A program made the translations under genes and the position numbers. The notes under the pieces were generated by a model. It worked only from the letters and a program-made list of their open reading frames with translations. It made no database searches and was not told where the DNA came from. From positions 1 through 64,000 of the forward strand of contig CAXKVV010000053.1 in the NCBI GenBank assembly GCA_964058805.1: a DNA stretch of 64,000 nt, read 5' to 3'. The stretch comes from Schoenoplectus triqueter. Lineage: Eukaryota; Streptophyta; Magnoliopsida; Poales; Cyperaceae. Shown here in pieces: positions 20,735 through 33,849 of the stretch (position 1 is the first letter of the stretch; the number at the start of each line of letters is the position of its first letter).

Positions 20735-23700
20735 TTTTAGTTACTGTCAATACAAATCTTCCGTAAAATTGCAATTTTGCGATTACATTTATAAAGAGCC
20801 ATCACCTCTGTTGATTCATGGGTTCTTGCAGTTATTGCAGTAAGGGATATTTAGAATCATGTGAGAAAGGGAATATATTGCAGTAACCCTTCAATTATTT
20901 TGAAAAGACTGCTTTGGTATCGCAGTATAAACCTCCCTTACAGTGCAATTCATACCTCTGTTGGTTTATGGGATTGGTGCAATTATTGTAATAACAGAGG
21001 TGATGATTCTTATTTTAGTTACTGTTAATACAAATCCCCTCACTCACATTCTGGTCAGCTCTCTTGGTTTATGGGTTAGTGCTTTGACAACAAAAAATAA
21101 TGCTAATATTTATTGTAATTTGCTGAAAATTTTAAAAATTAGAGGTGCCTAATTGCACATATATTTTTGACTATGAGCGTCTTGAAACATCTTCAGGTTA
21201 GCATATAATTGTTCCAGTTTGGTAAAGGAGCAGAAAAATAAGCTTTAGCATTTATGGGAAAATAACAGTGGCTCCTAAATCCCAGGTTAAGTTTTCTTAA
21301 GCCAAGATTAATCAAGCATAAAAAAAATATACCAATGTACTGCTGAATTTGTGTAAATAACAAGCAAACTTTCTTCAGAGACACTCGGATAACCAACTTG
21401 CTCTTCACAGCACTGGTATATCCTGGTTTTGAAACCAGGAGTACCAACTAACAATAGTATATAATCAACTAACGATTGACTTGTTTTTAAAAAAAATCAA
21501 TTATACTAACTTTTATATTATTTATAAAAGAGCTTAAATATAATTTTGATAATGAATATGGCATGTTCTATGTTTATGTGGTTCATCCAGTACCACATTA
21601 AATGAAAAAATATTGCATCTGACAAGGAATTATACTCCTAATGAAACAGGTGCTTACTCTCTCTCGCACCCCCTACCAAGTACCAACACAATGCTGTGAT
21701 CTGATTCACCATGGAAGTTTAAAAGAGTGAAACTGAGGTAATTATATTTTGATTTTGGATTTCATTTTTCTGGGAACTCATTTATCTGGCAGTAGAACTG
21801 TGCATGATTTGAGTTTATCATAAATTATTAGTTCTGAAATGTCTATAATTAATTCTGAATTTCATAATTAAGGGTCGATTGAGGACTGTTGCTTATAGGC
21901 CAGTTCAAGGTTGATTCTTATGCCAGATATGTTGTACTTTTCCTTGGCCTGTATAGCAGTGTGTAATTGCTTTACTCTCTTTTTTCCCCCTTTTTGTTAG
22001 TTTTCAGCAGCTTATCAGAGTTTTTGGGGTATTCCCTTTTTTGAGTCTTGATGTGGTATCTCCGAAACCTTTATCTTCAGAAGCGTATCAATAGGAGTGC
22101 ATTGTATGGTCATCAAGACTTCATGAGAACACTTTTTTTGTCCATTTTCTGTGTTCAGCGCCACCCTCTTTATATCATTGGACAATAATTTCTTCCCTTC
22201 AGCTTTAATGTCATGAACTTTTTATATCATGAATTTATATTATTTTTTCAGATCATGTTTAAATGACAACTAAAATATCGGTTTACACCGCAATTGAATT
22301 TACTGCTAATTCAAAACACAATAGTCAACAGCTTCAACAAAGTGTACAACCTGCCACAAAGCGCGGGCTCGAACCCCTAATACAAATAGAAAACAAAGCT
22401 TTAAAGGGCCCAACGATTACAATTAAGATGGATTAAAATAGAAAATAACAAATTATTGACCATGAAAATGGCATCAATTAGAATGATTATTGACCGGAAT
22501 GGGAGATGCAAAATTAATTACTCCTATCATGGCAAAAAGTAAAAGTTGTTTCAGTATATATTATCATCATTAATTTTTTACTAAATATGTACAAAGATTG
22601 TTATTCCTAACATTCATTAAACTTTATATACATTTCAATCAAATTTTCATATAATAACATAAATAAAAGATATTAATGCTTCAAATTCGTAGCCTTATGC
22701 ATACATATTTTGAAATATAAAAATAGACTATATGGAAGATAAACTCTGTAATTTGAAACAATATCTTGGTGACCAAATCTACAAAACAATGAGCACAGGA
22801 AAAATAAATTCAGTTAAAATTAATTTATTTACCTACAATTTTGAGTTGTAATCAATCAACCTGAAATTTCATATAAGCAAACATTATATAAATTACTGAT
22901 GTATAAGGAAATAGTTCGTAGGAATTTCACCGATTGAATTTTGATTATTACTGAGAACTTAATTCATCAATATTTTTACTGTTAAAATCTTTCAAATTTT
23001 CAAACATGAAAAAAAGAAATGAACAATATGAATAATTGATAGATTGATAGAAATAGCGCTTGATTTCCACAAGTATCATCTGTGAACAAATTAATTCATG
23101 ACTATAAGAAGGTCAGCAGCGGTGTCATTGCATGCAACAAGTGAGAGGTGGCGGGAGGTGGTGATTGTGGCCGATTGATCAAATTCTGAGTGTTATAATA
23201 TCAGAATAATTACACATTTAACAACGAGTGAATTCAGATTTTTTTTGTTTTTATTTGAATATAATTATAAAATATTATAAGAATCTACATTTCAATATGG
23301 AATAATCCACAGACATAGAAACATGCTGCTAAATTGAATATCCGGAGTTGCAAATAACGTTTTTGGCTATTACATAGGTACCTTGCTTGCTACAATTTTT
23401 GTTGCAAGAGCTCACAGAAAAAAAGGTGTTGCTAATCTGCATCACTTTCAGATCTTTATCCAATTGTGAATTTTTTGTTGCTAAGCACCTAACTACACTA
23501 TGTGTAACAACATTAAGCAGATGTAGCTAATCTGAAATCTTATTTTGAATCGATACAACGTACATGGGGCATTCTTGCTATCACCCCTTTTTGTTCTAGT
23601 GGCAAATTGTCGTACTTTAAAAGATACCAAAAGTTTGTGATCACGATGATACTCTTTAATGAACATGAGAATTTACCTTTTATTTTTTGTTCATAAAATT

Positions 23701-24530
23701 ATTTTTTGTTCCCTATCTTGGAGTTCCACGCGCGCGATAGACATGCATTCTGAAAAAAAAAATTGCATGGAAATGGATGATGAATCGTCGACGCTGCTCT
23801 CTCAAATCTAATCTTTGATAATTTTTAAAGGGAGATTCTATTACGGTTCAAGATAATTTCAGATTATTTAATTTTGAACATTGGATGATTAAGATAAATA
23901 TTTATTGTTGTGATTAGAGCAAAGTTAATGTAAATATTATTATTATTGTTGTTTAATAAATTAATGGTATCTATAAGAAAATTTACCACTTTTAAAATCT
24001 AGATCGTTGAGAATCAGTCTTTGATTTAGTGATAAAAGATAACACTTTCTGTCTTGAAAGTCATGGGTTCGAAATTAAAATTAAAAGTAGATTTTGAATG
24101 TTCGATCAGACGAAACCTTTAGGCTGAAATAAATTATGCAATTGAAATTATATTCTTTCTTATTGAGATACATATTAATCTTTCTGAAATATATAAAAGC
24201 ATTCACAATGGTTAAGACCCCCATGCTCCAAGTTCGTAAATTATAAAAATCACTATAAGAATTCTTTTTTTTTTTCTTTTCTTTTCTTTTAGCAAAAGCC
24301 CGTAGCCATAGGCACTAGTGGATTCTGACCGGTTCAATGTGTGAATGACCGAGTACAAAAATTCACAGAATGAAACGTGAATACAAAATTCTCAGACGCG
24401 TTTGCATCAGCTCATGATGATGAAATTTAATACCATTTTGTAAACAGAACAATCCACCAATTTGAATGATCAACTACTATGATATAGGGCCAGCTGGATC
24501 AATCCGAAGCATTGTCTCGGATCCAATTTT
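20735..24530. other. Gene-poor, no feature supported
   Basis: AT-rich DNA without long open frames, recognisable domains or clear transposon borders. Short low-complexity runs only. Confidence 0.5.
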
Positions 24531-24672
24531 TTTTTTTCATCTTAATTGTAATTGAGCAGGGATGATTGTAATTGTTTAATGTAAGTTGGTGCGCACGACA
24601 CACTCAATTACAAGCTCAACCTACATTAAATAAATACAACCGCCCTGCTCAATTACAATTAAGACGAAAAAA
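24531..24672. repeat. Long hairpin (inverted repeat, arms about 54 bp)
   Basis: The left arm, containing cttaattgtaattgagcagg (24541 on), and the right arm, containing ccctgctcaattacaattaa (24643 on), are inverted copies over about 54 bp with roughly seven mismatches. They are separated by about 30 bp and flanked by T and A runs. It is the size of a small MITE or a microRNA-like precursor. Confidence 0.75.
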
Positions 24673-27579
24673 AATAAAACCGACTAGCTAGTGCATATAA
24701 AGAAAAAAGTAATCATCCCAGACAGAAAAAAAAAATGAGATCCATTGAGATTTGAGCGCTAGAGTCAGCCGCGGTAGTCCATTAAAAAATACTCCGACTT
24801 GATCGTGGTAGCTACGCTTTCCAATCTCACCTACAAGAATTGCAGGCAGATCACTTGTATATTTCTTTTCTTTTCTTTTTTGTACAAGTTGATGGATGCC
24901 ACATGTTAGTCTTGTCTCTCTCGCGAATCGAGACACACTAGCAAATTACCCCAACATTAATTAATTACACAAAGCAGAATATTATTACACTTCAAAGTTT
25001 CACAAATCAAGATACGACATTTAAATTGACTATAGTGCTCGAAAATATGTATATAATCTCCAGTCCAAAAGCTAAAACAGAAGTATTAACTTTACCATTT
25101 AGGTTGGCTTTGAAAACCACTCCACCCCCTCTTTATATCCCATATAGCCATTTACTTCTTCTTCTTTTTTATAATTTGGGAGAAAGATACACCAATGCTC
25201 ATGAACGTAATATCTCCCAATCTCTCCCAGTGAGAAGAAATAAAGAAAAGAATTGGAAGGTGAACATGATGCATTATAAACAAAAATATATAAAGAATGA
25301 TAGGGAAGGTGGAATTGAAGCACATATATGATAATAAGCCCATATAAAATTATCACGGCCAATATTATATTTAGGCCCGATGACATTGTTGGCATAACCT
25401 AATTTTCATCGAGACAAATTATTAGTGTGTGATATTTATTAGCCTCTTTCGTTGATTCAGAAAAGAGAAAAACAGATATGTTGAGTGCTCAACGCAGCAC
25501 CTTACCTACTTATATATGATGGTGAATGTCACCTATAAAGCAAGATTTTAGTAACTTGTTAGCAGCTTATAGCAATATAACAGTGGTGAGGAACTTCTGA
25601 TTTTGCTTCCCTTGGACAAAATCTTCATGAGAAATGCACTTCTATGAGCAATAACTATAAGAGATGGCAAACTAAAAGTTCAATTTCAGTTGAGCATCAT
25701 TTTGCACATCTGAAAATGCGCACAAATCTACTCCAGTAAAAAAAAGTATATATATATATATGTTATGTATTGCCATGCTTATCAAGAAACAAATACAATC
25801 AGAATCAACTTAATGCAGGCGATCATCATTACGGAACATGCCGTTCATGGTCACAGAAATGTATTCTGCAAGTCATTTTATTACTTTACAGCATTGAAGT
25901 TTTGTATTATATCAGTCCAAATGCACTAACAGATTTTTCCAATATTCTGAACCTCAAGTTTAAAGAATAAAAGCAGTGTGTCATAACTCATAAGCTTCTC
26001 CCTTTTGTCATCATTGAATTGTCATGTTGAAATCATAGACTAAAAATCATAAACATGCAAATGCTACTTGAGTATTTGTACACTACAGCAGCTTTAACTG
26101 ATTCAAAGAAATTAAAAAAAAGAAGGAAAAACAGGTGATACTACCACCATTGCTCCATGGATAAATCTATCAGGCAACACCGCTTTCTAAAACACACGTT
26201 GAATATCATACCTCACCATTCCAGTACTCATACATTTTCACTTGTATGTACATTATTATCTTCAAATACTCGTGCTTGGTAAATAAAAGGACTAGAGCAA
26301 ACAAGATAAAATCTGCGATGGGTTACAAATGGAAGGAACGGGCACATTTAAGGGACTAGATGGTTTTGGAAGAGAAGAAAAAATAATCAGGAAATTGGAA
26401 CTGCAATTTTATGCAGCAAACTCAAGTAATCGGGTGGTTTTTTCAAATAGCTATGTAAGATGCAATATAGATAACACTATATAGCGGTCACATCCTCGAC
26501 AAATTTGTGCCAGTTCTATTCTTCTTATGAACATCAAATAATACTACGTAAAAATGTCATTGTACAGGAAAAAAAATTAAGCACAAAATAAAAGAAAAAT
26601 AAAGAAATACGCTCTACAATTAAACAACAATTTCTTGCTTAAAGGCATTTGGTTGCCTCAAAAGCACCCTCATATCAATTTAATTCCCTACAGCACAATA
26701 GAAATTAATGAAATGCCGTTGTGCTTATAAAAGAAATATACAAGGATAATTACAACCCACAGAAAAAAAGTAGCATTTTTCCTTTCAGTCACCAAGTGAG
26801 CACATTTTCTATTATCGTTCTGTTAATACCCAGATGGCTCATGTGAAATGTTTCACTGAGCTTAATGAGATTTTGAATTACAGTTGTAGGATGCATCTCG
26901 AAAGCACAATTTCTCATGCCAGAAAAAAAAAATGTTGTAGCAATCCAGGTAGGTAATCAATTCTTCTTTCAAATAGTAAGCAGATTATTTGGAAGAATAT
27001 TGCTCCCAATGACACAAAATGAATCAGGAAAAGTTCCCAATCAGTTTAGGGATAGTTTCTCACAATATTAAAAAAGAGATAAAAAAGCTCACCTTGGATA
27101 GATTCTTTCTGAATTACCTTCCATTTGGTGAGCATATTAAAAAAGCCATAATCAAAACTTTAGGTATTCAAGCTTACCTCATATAGATTTTTAGTCAACC
27201 GGAATTATTAATGTTTTTATCCATTTTTCATTTTAATTATTATGATTTTCACCTGATGCCAAGAGGATGAGGATCACTATAAAGCAATGATAAAAGAAAG
27301 AAGCTTAATCATGGGTCCTCCAGAAAGTTGTCTACACTAATTTTAACGGGGCTTGTTATCAATGTTAAGGTAGAGAGGTTCTTTTTTTTTTTTAATGCTT
27401 GTGCTTCAAATTGGCAAACATGTTAGCAATAACCCCTTCAAAACAGTCATTAATGAAGTAAAAGTGCAACAATACCTACTTTTTCCATAACAGGAAGTCC
27501 AAACTTTTCTCGTCTGCTATCAGCAAAGAGAAACAATTCCAATTGTTTCTTTTTTTTTTTTTCTTTTCACTGTGGTTAC
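24673..27579. other. Gene-poor, no feature supported
   Basis: AT-rich sequence with short meaningless frames. A GT-rich and T-rich mix, with no recognisable coding exon, RNA gene or element border. Confidence 0.4.
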
Positions 27580-27652
27580 CTTGTCATTCTCCTGCTCGAG
27601 GATCTTATTCACTTCTGTCCCCAACCTATGAAACTCCAAAGGAGTCAACAAC
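27580..27652 (-). other. Candidate internal exon (73 nt), unidentified
   Basis: On the minus strand an acceptor (ttattgcag) is followed by a frame reading LLTPLEFHRLGTEVNKILEQ then ENDK and a GT donor (aag|gtaacc). Both splice borders and the amphipathic, charged composition look genuine. I do not recognise the protein. It might belong to an undiscovered gene downstream of the FLX-like gene. Confidence 0.35.
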
Positions 27653-27859
27653 CTGCAATAAGAGAGATTAAGAGGAAAAAGTTCATCAAATAATTATCTT
27701 AGATGTAGATTGAATTCAACGTAATTTTGGTCTCATTACAAAACTCAGGTTCAATACAAGGGCAAGCCTGGTGCAGAACCTTCCAAGGTACTTAATGAAA
27801 CAACTCTCCTCTTAGTAATAATATGAGAATGATGAATAAAAGTCTCAAATGCATAAAAT

Positions 27860-28012
27860 AATACATTGAAACACTATCAAACGATAATGAAATTATATGA
27901 AATTTCAAACGCTATCAATCTATAAATAAAAGAACATATCTATTTACTTTTACCTATTTTTAAGATTTTTCTTTGAATTTGTTTAAAATCCATTGTCAAG
28001 GGATCCCTCCCC
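27860..28012. repeat. Partial copy of the 40.4-kb fold-back MITE
   Basis: The stretch with actatcaaacgataatgaaa, atcaatctataaataaaag and ccattgtcaaggg matches one half of the inverted-repeat elements near 38.1 kb and 40.6 kb. Confidence 0.5.
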
Positions 28013-29153
28013 TTTAGATATTAATAGGATGATAGATTTGAATGTAATAACAAAATAATCTGCTTGAGACCAACTAGAATATTGTTAACCTAAAAGCTGT
28101 AACAGCACAGCTATTAAAAAAAAGTAAGACTACAGGAAAAATGAGGTTTTGGGCAATATCTCCAACCCAGTAAAAAGTATTATTTATCAAAACCAGGATT
28201 AAGAAATAATGATGTTTAAGCAAGTTGTACTGTAAAACAATTCAAATGCCATATCACCTTAAAATAGATCAGCTTAAGAACATAACATTTAATTTAATCA
28301 AATAGTAATGCATCAAATATTGTATCGGAATCATATAGTAAATATAAAATTTAAGACTGATAGTGTTAAAATTTAACTACAATAGGAACCTTTCTACAAT
28401 TTAGAAAATATAGGGCCATCTTTTGAAATGCTGAAAGCTTTTGCAACTAACAAATAAATAAGGGCATTTCTAAAGCCTTTTCAATATTTGTACAGTCCAG
28501 TTCCTCAGCACAATTAAAAGCTACAGATTCTGTTGCTTTCTCCAAACAACATGTAGTTTAGTTATGAGCTGCTAGGCAAAGACATGCCTAACCTATAATT
28601 AAAATCGTCTGTGCCCTAACAAAAAATTGAAGCCATTTTCAAGCAAGATTTCTTTTTTGAAGGGCAAGATCCTATTATCTTCAATTCAGATCATATTACC
28701 ACTCCACTTTAAACGCATATTCAAGTTTCTAACTTGAATCTGTCTGCAAATAATAACTTCACTAATCAACCTCACTCCTTGGCTCTAGTACTATAACCTA
28801 AACAAATATCAGTCACAAACAACCTTTTCCCCCACAAGTTCTGATCGCACACAAAACCTAAAGCAAATCAGTCAAATGCAAACTCCCCCCCACGAGTTCT
28901 GATCACACACAAAGCCTAAAGCACGAAGTACCTACTGACCTATCAACATGTCCATTTAGTTTCAGAGTTGTAGAAAAGGAATATCATTCGACCCCCTAAT
29001 TACCAACTATACTGAAAATTGTCTTAAACTTTGTTTCAGCTACTAAATTTATAACACATCCAAAAAAAATACGAATTCGGTAAGCTGATCATCTTTTACT
29101 AGGTTTCAAAATATAAATACTTGCCTCCTAGTATGAGAATATTGCATGTATAC

Positions 29154-29280
29154 CTCCAGCATGAACATCACTTGAGCTATCCATTGAATTATGGTCAGTA
29201 AGATCTCCACGAGGTTCATAGAGTTCCACATATGGAAGGCTTGCAGTTCCAAAAGCTAATGATATACCGGATACAACTGA
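29154..29280 (-). other. Candidate coding exon, unidentified
   Basis: The minus strand reads SVVSGISLAFGTASLPYVEL then YEPRGDLTDHNSMDSSSDVH and AG, ending at a good donor (ggag|gtatac). A stop lies a little upstream in frame, so the exon must begin at an acceptor around 29260-29290. The reading phase does not join directly to the 27580-27652 exon. Gene identity unknown. Confidence 0.35.
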
Positions 29281-30283
29281 AGACCATTGATAGTTATTGT
29301 GTGCTCGTGAAAGTGAAAAAATTCATCTGAATGTACCAGAGTTTGAAGAACATGTGTTTCGGCTATCTTGAGGCCAACTAAAAGAACATATCAGCCCAAC
29401 ATTTGATATAGGTTGTCTGGGATACCTAAAATCTTTGAGATAGCCTACAGATGGCTATCAATCTCTCCCCTCCCCCTCCCGCTTAAAATCTTCACAGCAG
29501 CTGCTAGGTTTGTTCAACTAAGCAAAAGAACAATGTACAAAACTGCCATAGAAAGCACCAACCTATTTCTCCGTAATCCTGTTGACTAGTGTACCAGCAG
29601 CCGCACTCATCAACAGTATCACAAGCACAACTTCACATCTTTAACAGCCATGCACAACAACGACAAGACCAGAGTCCTCTTCTTTTGGAAGGCCCCAAGG
29701 GATTCCTCTCATTCCACAATGCCCACATCATCTTATAAAGCATGCAAACCATCCGTAGACTTCTTCTTTTTAAACCCCTTAAGAAATCTATGTAAGTACC
29801 ATACTGAGTCTCTCAGACTAATCATCCCTAACAGCATAAGCTGTAAGTTGTGCTCACAATTGCACTGCTGCTAGGCACAAGAATGATACATGCATGGTTT
29901 TTTTTTCAAGAGACGCACATGACACACCCAGCCAAAATCAAACATTACTTCTTGCCATCACATTGTGTGTCAACAGCCCATGAAAAATAACCGTGTACTT
30001 ACCCAGACCTTCCACCCTTGATATCGGGTCTTTCTCTCTCTCTCCCCCTTTTTTCTTTTGAAAACTTGGCATGTGCTACCAAGGTGATTATTTAATAACA
30101 TTTGTACATCCTTATATCCTGTATCTTACCCATAACAGTTTAAACATCACCAACTACGGATGCATTAGGCCTCTAAGGAGCCCTACAACCAACAACAAAC
30201 CACCCAAGGTCCATCCCAGTTTTTTAACTACTTTTTTAGACACCATGTTAGCAGTATTTCATCCATTCATCCGCCTCTTGGAC

Positions 30284-30292
<9 letters not shown>

Positions 30293-30330
<38 letters not shown>
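30293..30330. repeat. (TC)n microsatellite
   Basis: An uninterrupted run of tc dinucleotides of nearly 40 bp, preceded by a shorter interrupted run. Confidence 0.9.
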
Positions 30331-30332
<2 letters not shown>

Positions 30333-30647
30333 AGCCTAGACACTAAGCCCAGTAAAGGACGTCATATAAAGTGGTGCCTTTCATAGAAGTATCACTTCTC
30401 AAACAAATGACAGTATTTATCTATTAGCTGAACCCACAAGTATATAATATTGAAACCTTTCTTTAAACCCTGTGCGTCAGCCTTTTGATCGAAATGAGGC
30501 CACAAGTTCACTACATACAACAATAGAATAGGAAAATAAAAGCTCACACCTAAGGTGGATAATAATTCCCATACATGTCCAAAACTCAAAACAAAAAAAG
30601 GATCACGCGGAGTACAACAGATGAGAACCATTGAAGAATAGCATGTT

Positions 30648-30962
30648 ACATCTACATCAGCTTTTCACTTGCATCTTTGTCCAATAATGAACAAATGATA
30701 AAGGGTAATAAGCACAAGCACTAATGAGCAGCCTTCAACATAGTTGGAAGAATGTGTTTAGCTAAAATTTCCAATTACTGGAGAAATTTAATACCTAGGA
30801 TCCACTTTACATCTACATCAGCTTCATTTGCACCTTTGTCCAATAATGAACAAATGATAAAGGGTAATAAGCACTAATGAGCAGCCTTCTAACCTAGCTG
30901 GAAGAATATGTTTAGCTAAAATTTCCAATTACTGGAAAAACTTAACACCTAGGATCCACTTT
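30648..30962. repeat. Tandem duplication, about 160-bp unit, two copies
   Basis: Unit 1 (30648-30808) and unit 2 (30809-30962) both begin acatctacatcagctt, share aatgaacaaatgataaaggg and end ctaggatccacttt. The second copy carries a few substitutions and small deletions. Non-coding, downstream of the FLX-like gene. Confidence 0.9.
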
Positions 30963-31777
30963 ATTCTATGTCAGATTTCTAAGCCAGAAAATAGGCAACA
31001 ATTGGAAACAGAAGATCAAATCAGTAATACTTCAATCCTTCAATAGCAGTGAATATAGAGGGAAGAAAATCCATGACAGGATTGGAATGCACAAGCTGGA
31101 GAATCACAAAGGAGCAGCCATTATGTCTGAAATATTGATCTAAGTGGATTATGATGGTCACTGGATAGAAAATAGTAATCCTTCAGTGGTACTCCATCAG
31201 CTATCCTTCTATCAATTCTGTGAACTGGGAATCTAAGGGAGTCTGGTACATCTAATATTTAGATTTATGCAGGATGGCATATATCCAAAACAGTTGGATA
31301 TACAATGTATATCTAACCGTTGGATTTATATGGGTGTAGGGAGATAACAATCCGTGTTCTAACCTAGGCGGAACTGGAACAGCAATAAACAATAACAGAT
31401 TGGTAGCCATGGTACTTCAATTTCCCTGAGCATGTCGCAGTAGACTAATAATACATACTCTTGGATTTAAAATTATATGCTTTCAATACTCTTACAATAT
31501 ATCCTACTGCACTCAAACCAAATTGAGATCTAATCATAAATATTCCATGCTAACATCAAAATAGGCTAAACTTAACAAGATTAGAATTTCATATTAAGAA
31601 GCTTAAGCAGAAAACAAGATAGAATAACATCGGTTTGATCATATATTCTGAACCCTTCCAGGACCCATTATCTGCTCATAAATAACTAGATTTATCTAAA
31701 CCTTACAAGAGACGAGAGATAGCAACCAGAATCAACAAGCTTCACTGGCAAAGAGCTGATGTAGCAGAGACTCAAGT

Positions 31778-33849
31778 CTAACGACCCCTCTGGTTGTGCC
31801 TATTATACTCTGCATACATTGAGCGTCTCTCTGCAATGCCCTGATCAGAAAAAGTTAAAAGGAAAAAAAAAACAAATTGAGTGCATTTTGGATCAGAAAG
31901 TTGATGTAAATATTTTTAATACTGGTTAATATAAGCCATACTGGTGTTGAAATAAATTAAAGCAGATTAAACTGTCAACTGGGACCAAAACTGGTTGAAG
32001 TTTTGACAAAAATCATAGTTACAGTACTGGACCTTACAAATATAGCATACACAGCTGAAACTTGCATTAGATCTTTAAATATTATAATTATAAATAAAAG
32101 TGAAAACATACAGCAGATAGGCTGTAGGGGCCACCATTAGGAGGTAAAAAAGGACCAGGACTGCTGTGATTTCTCCTGTAAGGACCACCACCTACCACAT
32201 TACAATAGAATTAACAGATGCCAAACAAGTAAGTTGTTAAAATGAAGTTATAGCCAAACAAATAGGAAATAATAATAAGAACAAGCATAAACACACAAGA
32301 AAGCCTGTTAATATATTGCCCATATTACCAACTAGATCAGTATGTCATCAATCAAAAAGAACTTTTGTTTGCATCTTTTAGTAGAACCAAACTAAAGAAA
32401 AGAACAAAGAAATGAAAACTTGATAGCCAGGAATAACTATCAATCTTTTCAACTAACCTGGTGGTCCCTGTGTTCTTGCTTCAGTATTCGCCAGCTCAGC
32501 ACGAAGCTGGTCAATCTCTCGTGCCATGGCAACCATATTTTTCTCCATTGAACTCCTCTGCTCCTCAATTTCCATATTTGTTTTCTTCTCATCATCAACC
32601 ATATTCCTATTAAATATCAGATATGAATAATGATTTTTCTTATAGTTCAATCAGAGGGATCTTTATTAAAGTTCTAACAGAGTTAGAAATTATTGTTGGA
32701 TCTCCCCTGATATAGGAAAACTAAATGCACCAGCTACACTAATTCCATTAGTTATCCGTTGTGGGCTCATGGCCAAAAATAGCATGTACTTTCACCAGCT
32801 GGTACACTTTTTTCAAAAGAAATGTATTTTCTTTGCATAGTCATCTGAAAAAATATAAATTAGATATTTAATTTTTATTTATCATTTCTAATATGAAACA
32901 AAATGCAATAAGTTTGTAAATAATTTACTTCATTTCTTACTTCATATAAGAAGACACCATGTGTCAAATTCTTCTAATTGATTTTGAACACTTGGTTTTG
33001 TCAGAGTTTTCTAATTTAAAAAATTCCATGCATTATCATGCAGAAAGCTACATATCATTGTGGGTGGTGGTTGGGGGGGGGGGGGGGGGGGGGACCTTGT
33101 ACGCATGAGTTCCTCCGACACTGCCTCAAGATCATCAGTCAGAACCAATATCTGCTCATTCTCAGTACGGGCCCACAAAATATCCTTTGTAAGTGATTCC
33201 AACCTCACCGTCATCTCCTTCTTTCCCACAATTACTCTCTCTACCTCCCCTCGCAGCGCCCTCACTTCGTCTCTCAGCAACCGCATTGCCCTATTAACAA
33301 TGTAAAGTAAAAATAAAGAACAATAATTTATGGATGAGGTCAAAATAATATGTATACACCCAGAAAGACAAAGCCATTCAAGAATGCATGCTATAATCTG
33401 CTGATTAGTTCTGCATGCTACCATATTAATTCCAAAGAAGACTTTGTTTAAAAAAACTAACATAGAGCTATAATCAGGTAAAAATGCAAATTGCGACAGT
33501 TTATTAAGACCTAGCATGCACATGAAAATCACCTGAGCTCAGCCTCGAGCCGCCTCGCCTTCTCAACCAGCTCTCTAGTACAAGCCTCCTCCTCATACCT
33601 TATCCCAGCCATGACTAAATTGAATCGGTGAAGCTCCTCCTTACCAGCCTCAAGCTCACACTTGTATGCTGCATGGTCTTCAACAATTGCGCGATTATCT
33701 GCAGCCAATTGACGTAGATCTGAGTGTAGCACATCAAGCTCTTCCTGGAGGAAAGATGAGTGGGACCGGTGTAGAGGGACGGACTCCCTGGAGTAAGGCC
33801 CTTGTGGTGGCTCACGGTAGTGGCGGGCAACTCTTCCTCTTGCTGACAT
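31778..33849 (-). CDS. FLX-like coiled-coil protein, 5 coding exons, 267 aa
   Basis: Exons on the minus strand: 33849-33533, 33290-33096, 32606-32458, 32191-32112 and 31840-31778; they join in frame to 804 nt with stop. The product starts [15 protein letters not shown] and has a long coiled coil ([65 protein letters not shown]). It ends in a Gly/Pro-rich tail ([13 protein letters not shown]) and [16 protein letters not shown]. This order is typical of the plant FLX / FLX-LIKE family. Arabidopsis FLX is part of the FRIGIDA-associated machinery that promotes FLC transcription; other members are less studied. Which FLX-LIKE member this is cannot be told. The ATG at 33849 is chosen because an acceptor (cttacag) lies just upstream, implying a 5' UTR intron. 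The donor of intron 2 is immediately followed by a long C run (see findings). Confidence 0.85.
33073..33093. repeat. Homopolymer run of 21 G
   Basis: Twenty-one G on the plus strand, beginning one base inside the GT donor of intron 2 of the FLX-like gene, where it reads as poly-C. Confidence 0.95.

Noticed and set aside
22340..22385. tRNA-like motif gggctcgaacccc
   Set aside because: Only the T-arm-like piece is present; no acceptor stem, D-arm or anticodon arm can be formed from the neighbouring bases.
24025..24080. Possible SINE around gtcatgggttcgaaa
   Set aside because: A B-box-like motif is present but no convincing A-box, tail or target duplication.
30071..30346. 91-codon frame ending in a Ser-Leu repeat
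   Set aside because: The tail is the translated TC microsatellite and the rest has no protein-like features.
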